64,000 bases of DNA from Sphingopyxis sp. MSC1_008 (GCF_023197165.1 NZ_JALPRD010000006.1:1-64000), one strand, 5' to 3'; positions 52,854-62,602 are shown, counted from the first letter of the stretch. Notes: generated by a model from the letters alone, not told the origin. A program made the numbers and translations.

Positions 52854-53657
52854 ATGATGCGCGAGTCGTCTCCCATACTCGCCGGGCTGCGTAAACGCAT
52901 CGCCCGGCTGGCCGCCAATGGCGGTTTCGAAAGCCGCCGGGCCGAAGGCTGGCTGGCGAGCGGACACGCGCGCTTCGACGCGGCGATCGGTGGCGGGCTC
53001 GCAGTCGGGCGGACCCATGAATTTTTCGCCGCCGATGCGCTCGACGCGACGAGCGCCGCCGCCTTTGCCGCGCTCATCGCGCTGCGCACGCCGGGCAAGG
53101 CACCGCTGATCTGGCTGCGCACGAGCGATGCCGGCAAGCGCACCGGCCATATCTATGCGCCCGGCATCGCCGAGCTCGGCGGCGACCCCGACCGGCTGCT
53201 GCTCGTCGAGACCGCCGATCCCAAAATGCTGCTCGCCTGCGCGAACGATGCGATCCGCTGCGCGGGATCGGCGGCGGTGATCGTCGAAAGCTGGGGCAAA
53301 TTCCCTTTGTTCGACCTGACCGCAGGGCGCCGCCTTGCGCTCGGCGCGCGCGATGCGGGGACCACGCTGCTGATGCTCCGGCTCAACGCCGCGCCGGCGC
53401 CGAGCGTCGCCGAGACGCGCTGGAGCGTCGCCGCCGCGGCCTCGCACGCCCTCGAAGCCAACGCCCCCGGCGCCCCCGCCTTCGACCTCGAATTGCTGCG
53501 CTGGCGCGGCGGCGCTGCGCCCGCGCGCTGGCGACTGGACTGGAATCATGACGAAAAAGCTTTCGGGCCAAATGCTGGCAACGCGGCGCTATCTGGCGCT
53601 CTTCTTCCCCTTCCTGCCCGCCGAGCGATGGCTTCGCACGGCGCCGCGGCCGCCTGA
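52854..53657 (+). CDS. imuA: ImuA, RecA-like component of the SOS mutasome
   Basis: A 267-residue RecA-fold protein without a true Walker A motif (GGGLAVGRTHEFFA occupies the place). The conserved WRLDWN region near the C-terminus and its place before imuB and dnaE2 identify it. It supports translesion synthesis with ImuB and DnaE2. A second ATG at 52857 is possible. Its 3' end overlaps imuB by 86-110 bases, longer than the usual four-base couplings here, so its last 30 residues may be dispensable. Confidence 0.9.
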   Translation: MMRESSPILAGLRKRIARLAANGGFESRRAEGWLASGHARFDAAIGGGLAVGRTHEFFAADALDATSAAAFAALIALRTPGKAPLIWLRTSDAGKRTGHIYAPGIAELGGDPDRLLLVETADPKMLLACANDAIRCAGSAAVIVESWGKFPLFDLTAGRRLALGARDAGTTLLMLRLNAAPAPSVAETRWSVAAAASHALEANAPGAPAFDLELLRWRGGAAPARWRLDWNHDEKAFGPNAGNAALSGALLPLPARRAMASHGAAAA

Positions 53658-55110
53658 CGCCCCGCTCGTTTTCGCCGAGAAGCAGCGCGGCGCGATGCGG
53701 ATCGCGAGCGTCGATGCAGAGGCGGAGGCCGTCGGGTTGCGCATCGGCATGCCGCTCGCCGATGCGCGCGCGCAGATCGGCGAACTCTCCGTCGTTTCTT
53801 TTGATCCCGTGCTCGATCAGGACTGGCTCGACCGGCTCGCGCAGGGCTGTGCGCGCTACTCTCCGCTCGTCGCGCTCGACGCGCCCGACGGGCTGATCCT
53901 CGACATCGCGGGCGCCGAACATCTGTACGGCGGTGAGGCGGAGCTCGTACGCGATGTCGAAATGCGCCTCGCGCGGCTCGGCATGACGCTCCGCCACGCG
54001 CTCGGCCCGACCGCCGATGCCGCGCGCGCGCTTGCACGCTATCAGACGCGCCCCGCCCCCGACGAAGGGCAAGCGATCCGCCGCCTGCCCGTCGCCGCGC
54101 TCGAACTCGAAAGCGAGGCGACGACCGCGCTCGTTCGCGCCGGACTCAAGACGATCGGCGACCTCGCAAGCCGCCCGATGGCGAATATCGCCGCGCGCTT
54201 CGGCGCCGACGCTGCGATGGCGCTGCGCCGCCTGCTCGGCGACGCGCCCAGCCCGCTCGACCCGCGCATCGCCCTGCCACCCGTCGTCGCCGAACGCCGC
54301 TTTGCCGAGCCGCTCGGCAGCACGGCACACGCCACCAAAATCCTTGCCGAACTTGTGGGCGAAGCGATCGAGGAGCTTGGCGGACGCGGCAAGGGCGGAC
54401 GCCATTTCCGCGCGACCTTCTTTCGCAGCGATGGCCTTGCGCGAAGCATCGCGATCGAAACCGGCCATCCGACGCGCGACGTGGGCCTTGTCATGCGCCT
54501 GTTCGCCGAGCGGATGGACAGCCTCGCCGACCCGCTCGACCCCGGCTTCGGCTTCGACATGATCCGCCTCGCCGTGCCGCGGCTCGAAGCGCTCGGCGCG
54601 ACGCAATTGAAACTCGAAGGCGGCGCCGTCCGCGCGGCGAACGAAGGCGCGGCGATGAATGAGCTCGCCGACCGGCTGACGACGCGGCTCGGGCGCGGGC
54701 GCGTGCGGCGGCTGCGTCCCGCCGACACGCATATTCCCGAGCAGGCGCAGCTCGAATTGCCCGCGGCCGACGCGCCGCCCCCGCTTCCGTGGGCGGCACC
54801 CGAGAGCGGCGAGCCGCCGACACGTCCCTTCCACCTCTTCGACCCGCCGCAGCCGATCGAGGTGATCGCCGAGGTACCCGACGGGCCGCCGCATCATTTC
54901 CGTTGGCGTCGCGCGACGCACGCGGTGCGCCGCTACGAAGGCCCCGAACGCATCGCCGCCGAATGGTGGCGCCGCCGCGACAATGGCGGGCTGACGCGCG
55001 ACTATTACCGCGTCGAGGATGCACAGGGCCGCCGCTTCTGGCTCTTTCGCCACGGCCTCTATGACGAAAAGCCCGACCCGCGCTGGTATATCCACGGGGT
55101 CTTCGCATGA
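53548..55110 (+). CDS. imuB: ImuB, Y-family polymerase-like mutasome hub
   Basis: A 520-residue Y-family protein. The catalytic acids of active polymerases are replaced (LFFPFLPAERW in place of DxDxFF, and DIAGAEHLYGG in place of the SxDE region), as in known ImuB proteins, which act as adaptors between the beta clamp and DnaE2. QLELPAAD near residue 412 may be the clamp-binding region (inference). The ATG at 53572 (MLATRRYLALFF) is an alternative start. It overlaps dnaE2 by four bases (ATGA). Confidence 0.92.
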   Translation: MTKKLSGQMLATRRYLALFFPFLPAERWLRTAPRPPDAPLVFAEKQRGAMRIASVDAEAEAVGLRIGMPLADARAQIGELSVVSFDPVLDQDWLDRLAQGCARYSPLVALDAPDGLILDIAGAEHLYGGEAELVRDVEMRLARLGMTLRHALGPTADAARALARYQTRPAPDEGQAIRRLPVAALELESEATTALVRAGLKTIGDLASRPMANIAARFGADAAMALRRLLGDAPSPLDPRIALPPVVAERRFAEPLGSTAHATKILAELVGEAIEELGGRGKGGRHFRATFFRSDGLARSIAIETGHPTRDVGLVMRLFAERMDSLADPLDPGFGFDMIRLAVPRLEALGATQLKLEGGAVRAANEGAAMNELADRLTTRLGRGRVRRLRPADTHIPEQAQLELPAADAPPPLPWAAPESGEPPTRPFHLFDPPQPIEVIAEVPDGPPHHFRWRRATHAVRRYEGPERIAAEWWRRRDNGGLTRDYYRVEDAQGRRFWLFRHGLYDEKPDPRWYIHGVFA

Positions 55111-58100
55111 GCGACGCAGACGCCGATCCCGGCTTCGCCGAACTGGTCGCGGCGACCAATTACAGCTTCCTGCGCGGCGCATCGCATCCCGCCGAAATGG
55201 TAGCGGAAGCGATCAATCTTGGCATGACGGGCATCGGCATCGCCGACCGCAACAGCGTGGCAGGGGTGGTGCGGGCGTGGGCGTTTCTAAAAGAGCTGCA
55301 GATCAAGAAACCCGAAATGGTGGAAGGCTTCCGGCTGGTGGTCGGGGCAAGGCTCGTCTTCGCCGACGGCACGCCCGACATTGTCGCCTATCCGGTCAGT
55401 CGGCACGGCTGGGGCCGCCTGACGCGGCTTTTGTCGACCGGTAATTTGCGTACGCAAAAGGGCGACTGCGTTCTCGAGTTGGGCGACCTGCTCGACCATT
55501 GCGATGACCTGCTACTAATCGCGATGGAAGGCGACGAAGCGCTGCTCCGTATCCTCAAGCGCGCGCGTCCGAAGTCGGTTTGGCTGGCGGCTACAATGCC
55601 GCAATCAGGCGCCGATGCGCGGCAGCTGGCTAAACTCGAACGTCTATCAGCCGTGACAAATGTTCCGCTGCTCGCGACCAACGATGCACTATATGCCACC
55701 GCCGCTCAACGCCCCCTCCACGACATCGTCACCTGCATCCGCGAAGGCGTAACTGTCCGGAAAGCCGGCAAGCTGCTACGCGCCAATGGCGAACGCCATC
55801 TGAAGGCTCCCGCCGAGATGAAGCGGCTTTTCGCACAAAGCCCGAAGGCGATGGATGCAAGTGTCAAGCTGCTCGCTCGCATCGGCTTTCGTCTCGACGA
55901 CCTGAAATATGAATATCCCCACGAACCTGTTCCACCGGGCTGGAAGCCGTTCAATTATCTCCATCATCTGGTGAAGACGGCAGCAGAGAAGCGGTATGGC
56001 GCGCCCCTCGGGGAAAAGGTCCGGAAGCTCATCGGGAACGAGCTTCGCCTGATCAGGCGGCGAGACTATGTCTATTATTTCCTGACGGTTTACGATCTCG
56101 TCCGCTTCGCCCGAGCGCAGAATCCGCCAATCCTTTGCCAAGGTCGAGGATCGGCAGCCAATTCGATTGTCTGCTTTTTGCTTGGCGTCACTTCGGTCGA
56201 TCCGATCGAACACAAACTCCTCTTCTCCCGGTTCGTTTCGGCCGAGCGCGACGAGCCTCCCGACATCGACGTCGATTTCGAGCATGAGCGGCGCGAAGAA
56301 GTCATTCAACACATCTACGATCGTTATGGCCGCGAGCGCGCTGGCATCGCTGCAACCGTCATCCACTATCGCCCGCGCAGCACGATACGAGAGGTCGGCA
56401 AGGCACTCGGTTTCAGCGAGGATGTCACACAGCGCCTCGCTGACACGAGTTGGGGGAGCTGGGGTGACGAGGTGCCGGTCGAGCGTCTCGTCGAGGCTGG
56501 GCTTAACCCGCACAATGGCGAGATCGAACGTCTCCATCGATTCGTCGGAGAATTGCTCAAGGCTCCTCGACACCTGTCCCAGCATGTCGGCGGCTTTGTG
56601 TTAACCGAAGGCCAGCTCGACGAACTGGTGCCGATCCATAATGCCGCAATGGAGAAACGCACTTTCATCGAATGGGATAAGGACGATATCGACGCACTCG
56701 GGTTGATGAAGGTCGATGTGCTTGCTCTCGGCATGCTGACCTGCATCCGCAAATGCTATGACTTGATGCGCGAGCACGGACTGGGCGACCACACACTCGA
56801 ACTCGACATCGATTGCAAGGATCCGGCCGTTTACGACATGCTCTGCAAGGGCGACAGCATCGGTGTCTTTCAGGTCGAGAGCCGCGCTCAAATCAATATG
56901 TTGCCGCGGCTGAGACCGAAAAAATTTTACGACTTGGTTGTGCAGGTTGCGATCGTTCGCCCTGGCCCGATCGAAGGGGATATGGTGCATCCCTATCTGC
57001 GTCGACGGAACAAGGAAGAGAAGGTGGAGTATCCCTCCCCCTCCCCTCAATATCCACAAGACGAGCTCGTTGATGTTTTGGGTGACACCTACGGCGTTCC
57101 ACTCTTCCAAGAGCAGGCAATGAAACTCGCTATCGTTGCAGCAGGCTTCACGCCCGAAGAAGCGAATGGCTTGCGGCGCGCGATGGCAACGTTTCGTAAT
57201 GTCGGCACCATCGACAATTTCGAAGAGAAGATGGTCGAGGGCATGGTGGCGAGGGGATATGAGCGTAGCTTCGCCCAACGCTGCTATAGCCAGATCGAAG
57301 GCTTCGGCAGCTATGGTTTCCCCGAAAGCCACGCCCAATCCTTCGCGCGGCTCGTCTATGTCTCGTCGTGGATCAAGCATTATCACCCCGCCGTCTTCGC
57401 CTGCGGCATCCTCAATTCGCAGCCGATGGGCTTCTATGCCCCCGCGCAACTCGTCCGCGATGCGCGCGAGCATGGGGTCGAGGTGCGCGAGGTCGATGTG
57501 AATGCGAGCCATTGGGACAACAGCCTTGAGCGGAAAGAGGACGGCAGCCTCGCGCTGCGGCTCGGCTTCCGGCAGGTCGACGGGTTTCGTGAAGAATGGG
57601 CGGCGCAGATCGCTCTTGCGCGTACCGCTCCCTTCGCCTCGGTCGAGGAACTCGCGCGCCGCGCGGGCCTGCCGTCGCGTGCGCTGCGCCTGCTCGCCGA
57701 GGCCGATGCGTGCCGGTCGATGGGGCTCGAACGGCGGCCGGCGCTGTGGGACGCGCGGCGCGTTCGCCAGGGCGTGCTGCCGCTGTTCGGCGCCGCCGAA
57801 ACCGACGAACTCGGTGCCGAGAAGGATGCCGAGCTGCCGCCGACCCCGATGGTCGAGCATGTGCTCACCGATTACCAGACGACCCGGCTGTCGCTGAAAG
57901 GACATCCGATGGCATTCCTGCGGCGCGATTTCGAGCGCGAGGGCGTGCTGAGCGCGGCGCAGGTTATGGCGGCGAAGAACGGGTCGATCATCCGCACTGC
58001 GGGCGTCGTGCTGATCCGCCAGCGTCCGGGCAAGGGCAATGCGATCTTCATCACGCTCGAGGATGAGGGCGGGATCGTCAACATCCTGCTCTGGGCGCGG

Positions 58101-58376
58101 CATTTCGAACGCTATCGCCGCGCCGTCATGGCGTCGCGGCTGATGCTCGCCGAGGGCGAGGTGCAGCGGAGCAAGGAAGGGGTGATCCACCTGATGGCGA
58201 CGCGCATCGTCGACCGCACCGCGATGCTCGACACGCTGGGCAGCGACCGCCGCTTCGACCCCGATGTCTGCCGCGCCGACGAAGTGAAGCATCCGCAGCA
58301 CCCGCGCGGCTATGCGGCGAAGCATGGCCACCCGCGCGACGTCCGCATCTTGCCCAAGTCGCGGGATTTTCATTGA
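55107..58376 (+). CDS. dnaE2: error-prone DNA polymerase III alpha-like subunit DnaE2
   Basis: A 1089-residue C-family polymerase. An N-terminal PHP domain begins FAELVAATNYSFLRGASHP. The polymerase palm carries PDIDVDFEHERREEVI, and the C-terminal OB fold lies near residues 955-1040. It copies past DNA damage together with ImuA and ImuB. The gene's middle third (about 55.45-57.3 kb) has lower G+C than its ends, with several 60-base stretches near 50 percent against up to 80 percent downstream. The protein stays intact. Confidence 0.96.
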   Translation: MSDADADPGFAELVAATNYSFLRGASHPAEMVAEAINLGMTGIGIADRNSVAGVVRAWAFLKELQIKKPEMVEGFRLVVGARLVFADGTPDIVAYPVSRHGWGRLTRLLSTGNLRTQKGDCVLELGDLLDHCDDLLLIAMEGDEALLRILKRARPKSVWLAATMPQSGADARQLAKLERLSAVTNVPLLATNDALYATAAQRPLHDIVTCIREGVTVRKAGKLLRANGERHLKAPAEMKRLFAQSPKAMDASVKLLARIGFRLDDLKYEYPHEPVPPGWKPFNYLHHLVKTAAEKRYGAPLGEKVRKLIGNELRLIRRRDYVYYFLTVYDLVRFARAQNPPILCQGRGSAANSIVCFLLGVTSVDPIEHKLLFSRFVSAERDEPPDIDVDFEHERREEVIQHIYDRYGRERAGIAATVIHYRPRSTIREVGKALGFSEDVTQRLADTSWGSWGDEVPVERLVEAGLNPHNGEIERLHRFVGELLKAPRHLSQHVGGFVLTEGQLDELVPIHNAAMEKRTFIEWDKDDIDALGLMKVDVLALGMLTCIRKCYDLMREHGLGDHTLELDIDCKDPAVYDMLCKGDSIGVFQVESRAQINMLPRLRPKKFYDLVVQVAIVRPGPIEGDMVHPYLRRRNKEEKVEYPSPSPQYPQDELVDVLGDTYGVPLFQEQAMKLAIVAAGFTPEEANGLRRAMATFRNVGTIDNFEEKMVEGMVARGYERSFAQRCYSQIEGFGSYGFPESHAQSFARLVYVSSWIKHYHPAVFACGILNSQPMGFYAPAQLVRDAREHGVEVREVDVNASHWDNSLERKEDGSLALRLGFRQVDGFREEWAAQIALARTAPFASVEELARRAGLPSRALRLLAEADACRSMGLERRPALWDARRVRQGVLPLFGAAETDELGAEKDAELPPTPMVEHVLTDYQTTRLSLKGHPMAFLRRDFEREGVLSAAQVMAAKNGSIIRTAGVVLIRQRPGKGNAIFITLEDEGGIVNILLWARHFERYRRAVMASRLMLAEGEVQRSKEGVIHLMATRIVDRTAMLDTLGSDRRFDPDVCRADEVKHPQHPRGYAAKHGHPRDVRILPKSRDFH

Positions 58377-58414
58377 GGTGTGTTTTCCGGCTGACGCCGG
58401 AAGCTAGAAAAGAT

Positions 58415-58443
58415 GATGCCCCGGCTGTGGGGGCCGGGGCATC
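58415..58443 (-). terminator. rho-independent terminator for the flagellin gene
   Basis: An 11-bp perfect stem (GATGCCCCGGC/GCCGGGGCATC) with a seven-base loop. Read on the minus strand it is followed by ATCTTTTC. It lies 56 bases past the flagellin stop codon. A smaller hairpin TTCCGGC/GCCGGAA at about 58385-58402 lies on the dnaE2 side. Confidence 0.8.
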
Positions 58444-58498
58444 GGATCAGGCTATCTAAGGGACCAACCGAATATAGCCTGAAATTAGTTCGCGAAGT

Positions 58499-59329
58499 TT
58501 AGCCGCGGAGCAGGTTCATCACGCCCTGCGAGCTCTGGTTCGCCTGGGCGAGCATCGCGGTCGATGCCTGTGCCAGAATGCCGGCAGCCGCGAGGTTCGT
58601 CGATTCGACCGAGAAATCGGCGTCTTCGATGCGCGACTTGGCTTCGTCCAGATTGGTGACACGCGACGTCAAATTATCGACAGCCGAGGTCAGGCGGTTC
58701 TGCTGCGCACCGAGATTGGCGCGTTCGGCGGCGACATTGTCGATCGCCGTGTCAAGCACTGACAGCGCCGCGGTGGCACCGGCCTGCGTACCGACGTTGA
58801 TTGCGCCGACGCCGGTAAGCGCCGTACCGCCCGTGGCGAGGCTCGCGATGGTGATGTTCACGACTTCGGTATCATTGATGCCGGTCTGGATGTCGAAACC
58901 GGTGGCGGCGCTGCCGTCGAGCAGCTTGTTGCCGTTGAACGTGGTCTGACCGACGACGTCGCCGATCTGCGCGATCAGCGCGGTGACTTCCTTCTGCACC
59001 AGCACGCGATCGGGATCGCTGAGCGTGCCGGTCGATGCCTGCATCGACAGGTCACGCATACGGACGAGGATGTCCGAGATGCTGCCGGCGGCGCTGTCGG
59101 CGGTCTGCGCGAGCGAAATGCCGTCGTTGGCGTTGCGGATGGCCTGCGTGAAGCCACGCGATGCAGCTTCCATGCGGGTTGCGATGGCGAGGCCGGCGGC
59201 GTCGTCCTTCGCGCTGTTGATGCGCTTGCCGCTCGACAGGCGTTCCATTGCCTGCGACTGCGCCTGGCTGGCGACGCGCGAGTTGTTCTGGGCGCGAAGC
59301 GCGCTCACATTGGTGTTGATGACAGTCAT
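58499..59329 (-). CDS. fliC: flagellin
   Basis: A 276-residue flagellin of the short alphaproteobacterial type. The conserved N-terminal coiled region starts [15 protein letters not shown] and includes [20 protein letters not shown]. The C-terminal region has [20 protein letters not shown] and ends VMNLLRG. The central variable domain is only about 60-70 residues. It is exported by the flagellar type III system and forms the filament. It is transcribed away from the fliE operon; I saw no clear sigma-28 or sigma-54 site before it. Confidence 0.97.
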   Translation of the reverse strand: MTVINTNVSALRAQNNSRVASQAQSQAMERLSSGKRINSAKDDAAGLAIATRMEAASRGFTQAIRNANDGISLAQTADSAAGSISDILVRMRDLSMQASTGTLSDPDRVLVQKEVTALIAQIGDVVGQTTFNGNKLLDGSAATGFDIQTGINDTEVVNITIASLATGGTALTGVGAINVGTQAGATAALSVLDTAIDNVAAERANLGAQQNRLTSAVDNLTSRVTNLDEAKSRIEDADFSVESTNLAAAGILAQASTAMLAQANQSSQGVMNLLRG

Positions 59330-59509
59330 CTTTGTTCCTTTCCGGCCTCGATGGCCATTCCCGTGATGTGAGGGCTCGAGGAGCGGTCACGAAAGCAGTA
59401 ACGGCGGGCGTCGGCGGCGCTTAAGCCCGCCTGTCAAAAAAATGCCGAAACGGCCTAATGAGCCGAGACAATCCCAATCAATATACTGAAAACAAAACAT
59501 TAATTTTTT

Positions 59510-59525
59510 TGGCACGCGCTTTGCA
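59510..59525 (+). promoter_or_regulatory. sigma-54 promoter of the fliEFGHI operon
   Basis: TGGCACGCGCTTTGCA matches the sigma-54 consensus TGGCAC-N5-TTGCA exactly, with GG at 59511-59512 and GC at 59523-59524. An AT-rich run including TTAATTTTTTT lies directly upstream. It is 50 bases before the fliE ATG. A sigma-54 activator such as FleQ/FlbD-type protein would be required; none is in the window. Confidence 0.88.
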
Positions 59526-59574
59526 TTGTTCTTTGCGTGCGGCACATCGCCGCCATCAGGACGGATGGAAAGCA

Positions 59575-59928
59575 ATGAGCACGATTGACCCGAGCCGGCT
59601 GCTGCAGATGCGCAGTTCGATCCTCAATCAGAACCAGGCGCTGCAGCGCGCCGCGGGCCGCGGCGGCATCGGCGCAGCCGAAGGCGGCGTCGGCGGTGCA
59701 GCGGGCGCCCCCGATTTCGGCGCGGCGATCAACAATGCGCTGCAACAGGTCAACGCGCAGCAGTCGAAGGCAAGCCTGATCACCGAAGCCTATGAGCGCG
59801 GCGACACGCACGACATCGTCAGCGTGATGATCGAGCGCCAGAAAGCCTCGCTCGGCTTCGAAACCACCCTGCAAGTCCGCAACAAGCTGCTGTCCGCCTA
59901 TCGCGACATCATGAACATGCCGGTGTAA
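59575..59928 (+). CDS. fliE: flagellar hook-basal body protein FliE
   Basis: A 117-residue FliE joining the MS ring to the rod. The conserved C-terminal half (ERGDTHDIVSVMIERQKASLGFETTLQVRNKLLSAYRDIMNMPV region) is clear; the N-terminal third is Gly/Ala-rich. The ATG at 59575 follows GGATGGAAAG and fits the promoter spacing; upstream in-frame codons lie before the promoter. It is the first gene of the operon. Confidence 0.95.
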   Translation: MSTIDPSRLLQMRSSILNQNQALQRAAGRGGIGAAEGGVGGAAGAPDFGAAINNALQQVNAQQSKASLITEAYERGDTHDIVSVMIERQKASLGFETTLQVRNKLLSAYRDIMNMPV

Positions 59929-59931
59929 TCC

Positions 59932-61578
59932 ATGGCCGAGACCCAGATCCTTACCCCCGTCGACGACGGTAGTGCGAACCGCCTCCCCGCCCCCGTCCTG
60001 GGCGGCCGGCTCGCCCCGCTCACCGGTTTCTTCCGCCAGCCGGCGGTGCAGCGCGCGCTGCCCGCAATCGCGATGACCTCGGCGATCGGCATCGCCGCGC
60101 TCGCTTATTTCACGATGCAGGCGGCGCCGCAGGCGCAGCTGTTCGCCGGGCTCGACGACACCGACAAGGCGGCGGTCGCCGACGCGCTGCAGACGCAGGG
60201 CATCGGCCACAGCATCGACCCGACCACGGGTGCGCTGACCGTCGACGCCGACAAGCTGCATCAGGCGCGCATCGCGCTCGCTGGACAGGGCCTGCCCAAG
60301 GCGGCGCCAAGCGGCGACAGCCTGATCGCCGCGCTCCCGATGGGGTCGAGCCGCGCGATCGAGGGCGAAGCACTCCGTTCGGCGCGCGAAGCCGACCTGT
60401 CGCGCACGATCGAGACGATCGACGCAGTCAAGAGCGCGCGCGTCCATGTCGCCGCCGCCGAACCCAGCCTGTTCGTCCGCGAAGACAAGCCCGCGACCGC
60501 ATCGGTGATGCTGACGCTCCAGAACGGTCGTTCGCTTTCCGATGGCCAGGTGCAGGCGATCCGCTTCCTCGTCGCCTCGTCGATCCCCGGAATGAACGCC
60601 GATCAGGTGTCGGTGATCGACCAGCGCGGCGCGCTGCTCTCCGACACCGCCAGCGGCAGCGACATGAAGGCATTTCAGCTGCAGCTGCAGGTCGAAGACC
60701 GCTTCCGCCGCGCGCTCGACACCTTGCTCGGCCCGATGCTCGGCGCCGGCAATTATACCGTCGAGGTCCACGCCGACGTCGACATGTCCGAAAGCCAGGC
60801 GACGCGCGAAAGCTTCCCCGAGAATGACCGCGCGCTGACCAGCGAGCAGATCACGCGGTCGACCAGCGGCACGAGCGCGCCCGCGGTCGGCATCCCCGGC
60901 GCGCTGTCGAACCAGCCGCCGCAGGCGACGACGGTCACCGCCAACGCACCGCAACCGACGCCCGCCGCCCCTCCGGGCACCGAGAGCAATGAAAATGCCG
61001 CGCGCGCTTATGAAGTCGGCCGCGAGATTTCGGTGACGCACTCGCCGCAGGGCAAGCTGCGCCGCGTCTCGGTCGCCGTCGCGCTCAACCAGGGCAAGAA
61101 GGCGCTGACGCAGGCCGATCTCACGAAAATCGACAATCTGGTGAAGGGTGCGATCGGCTATGATGCGACGCGCGGCGATCTGATCGCGATCAACCAGCGT
61201 CCGTTCGTGGCTGTAGAAGACACCGCGCCCGCTTTTTACGACCAGGGCTGGTTCATGCCGCTGGTCCAGCAGGTCGGCGCGATCCTCGCCGCGCTGCTCG
61301 CTTTCCTGTTCATCGGCCGCCCGATGATCCGCGCCGCCAAGGAACGCGCCGCGAAGCGCATCGCGCAGAATCAGGAACTCGAAGCGTCGCTGCTCGCCGC
61401 CACCGACCGCCCGGCGCTCGCCAGTGGTCAGGGTGGCCGCGAAATCACCCTCGAGATGATCGAACAGGCGCCGAGCTACGAAGCGCGCGCCAACCTCGTC
61501 CGCGCCTTCGTCCGCCAGGATTCGGCGCGCGCCGCACTCGTCGTCCGCCACCTGATGCAGGAGGGCGCCCGTGCCTGA
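59932..61578 (+). CDS. fliF: flagellar MS-ring protein FliF
   Basis: A 548-residue MS-ring protein. The first membrane segment lies near residues 43-60 (LPAIAMTSAIGIAALAYF), followed by YscJ/FliF ring domains with SRAIEGEALRSAREADLSRTIE. A low-complexity loop lies around residues 300-350, the second membrane segment near residue 445, and a cytoplasmic C-terminus binds FliG. The reading frame overlaps fliG by eight bases. Confidence 0.96.
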   Translation: MAETQILTPVDDGSANRLPAPVLGGRLAPLTGFFRQPAVQRALPAIAMTSAIGIAALAYFTMQAAPQAQLFAGLDDTDKAAVADALQTQGIGHSIDPTTGALTVDADKLHQARIALAGQGLPKAAPSGDSLIAALPMGSSRAIEGEALRSAREADLSRTIETIDAVKSARVHVAAAEPSLFVREDKPATASVMLTLQNGRSLSDGQVQAIRFLVASSIPGMNADQVSVIDQRGALLSDTASGSDMKAFQLQLQVEDRFRRALDTLLGPMLGAGNYTVEVHADVDMSESQATRESFPENDRALTSEQITRSTSGTSAPAVGIPGALSNQPPQATTVTANAPQPTPAAPPGTESNENAARAYEVGREISVTHSPQGKLRRVSVAVALNQGKKALTQADLTKIDNLVKGAIGYDATRGDLIAINQRPFVAVEDTAPAFYDQGWFMPLVQQVGAILAALLAFLFIGRPMIRAAKERAAKRIAQNQELEASLLAATDRPALASGQGGREITLEMIEQAPSYEARANLVRAFVRQDSARAALVVRHLMQEGARA

Positions 61579-62602
61579 AGTCGCCGAACTCGATAACGCA
61601 CCCGTGATGCCCGCGATCGAAGGATCGGCCGCCGCCGCGATCCTGCTGATGCTGCTCGACGAAAGCGAAGCCGCGACGATCCTGAAACAGCTTGGTCCCG
61701 AAGAGGTCCGTCAGCTGGCGAAGGCGATGTTCGACACCGCCAACGCCAGCGAGCAGCAGATCGGGCAGGCGCTCGACCGCTTCGTGACGCGCAGCCGCGA
61801 CGTCAGCGCGCTCGCGATCGGCGCCGACACGCGCATCCGCACCGTGATCAACGAAGCCGTCGGCAACGTCCGCGCCGACAATATTCTCGCCGCTGTCGCG
61901 CCGCAGCGGAGCGCCGCGTCGCTCGAAATGCTGCGCTGGATGGATGTCGACGCGATCAGCGGGCTGCTCGCCAGCGAACATCCGCAGGTCGGCGCGCTGA
62001 TCCTCTCGGTGCTCGTCCCCGATGTCGCCGCGCGCGCGATCGAAACGCTCGACGAAGTGCTGCAGGCCGACCTGGTGCTGCGCGCCGCGATGCTCACCTC
62101 GGTCCCCGCCGCGGCGATCGAGGATCTCGAGGCCGTGCTCGCGAGCGCCAATGTCGATGGCCAGCGCGTCGCCAAGCAGGCGATCGGCGGCCCGAGCGAC
62201 GTCGCCAAGATCATGAAGAAAATGCCGAAGCAGCTGTCGGAGCGCACGCTCCGTTCGCTCAAGAAGCACGACCGCATCCTCGCCCAGACGATCGAGGAAG
62301 AGATGTTCATCTTCGAAAATCTGCGCGACCTCGACAAGAAGAGCCTCAGCGCCGTGCTGCGCTCGGTCGATGCCGCCCAGCTCGCGATCGCGCTCAAGGG
62401 CGCCGACGACGAGATGGTCGACATGTGCCTCGCAACCATGTCGCAGCGTGCCGCCGAAACGATCCGCGACGAAATGACCGAAATGACGATGGTCAAGCGT
62501 GCCGACGTCGACGATGCGCAAAAGAGCGTGATGCAGATCGTCCGCCAGATGGCCGCATCGGGCGAAATCATGATCGCGGGCGGAAGCGACGATTATGTCT
62601 GA
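61571..62602 (+). CDS. fliG: flagellar motor switch protein FliG
   Basis: A 343-residue FliG. The N-terminal FliF-binding domain is followed by the middle domain with ASEHPQVGALIL (EHPQ motif) and the C-terminal torque domain with RTLRSLKKHDRILAQTIEEEMF and the charged helix DEMVDMCLATMSQRAAETIRDE. It couples stator ion flow to rotation and switching. Its stop overlaps fliH by eight bases. Confidence 0.97.
   Translation: MPEVAELDNAPVMPAIEGSAAAAILLMLLDESEAATILKQLGPEEVRQLAKAMFDTANASEQQIGQALDRFVTRSRDVSALAIGADTRIRTVINEAVGNVRADNILAAVAPQRSAASLEMLRWMDVDAISGLLASEHPQVGALILSVLVPDVAARAIETLDEVLQADLVLRAAMLTSVPAAAIEDLEAVLASANVDGQRVAKQAIGGPSDVAKIMKKMPKQLSERTLRSLKKHDRILAQTIEEEMFIFENLRDLDKKSLSAVLRSVDAAQLAIALKGADDEMVDMCLATMSQRAAETIRDEMTEMTMVKRADVDDAQKSVMQIVRQMAASGEIMIAGGSDDYV

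Noticed and set aside
59330-59574. A sigma-28 promoter for flagellin
   Set aside because: No sequence close enough to a TAAA-N15-GCCGATAA pattern was found on the minus strand.
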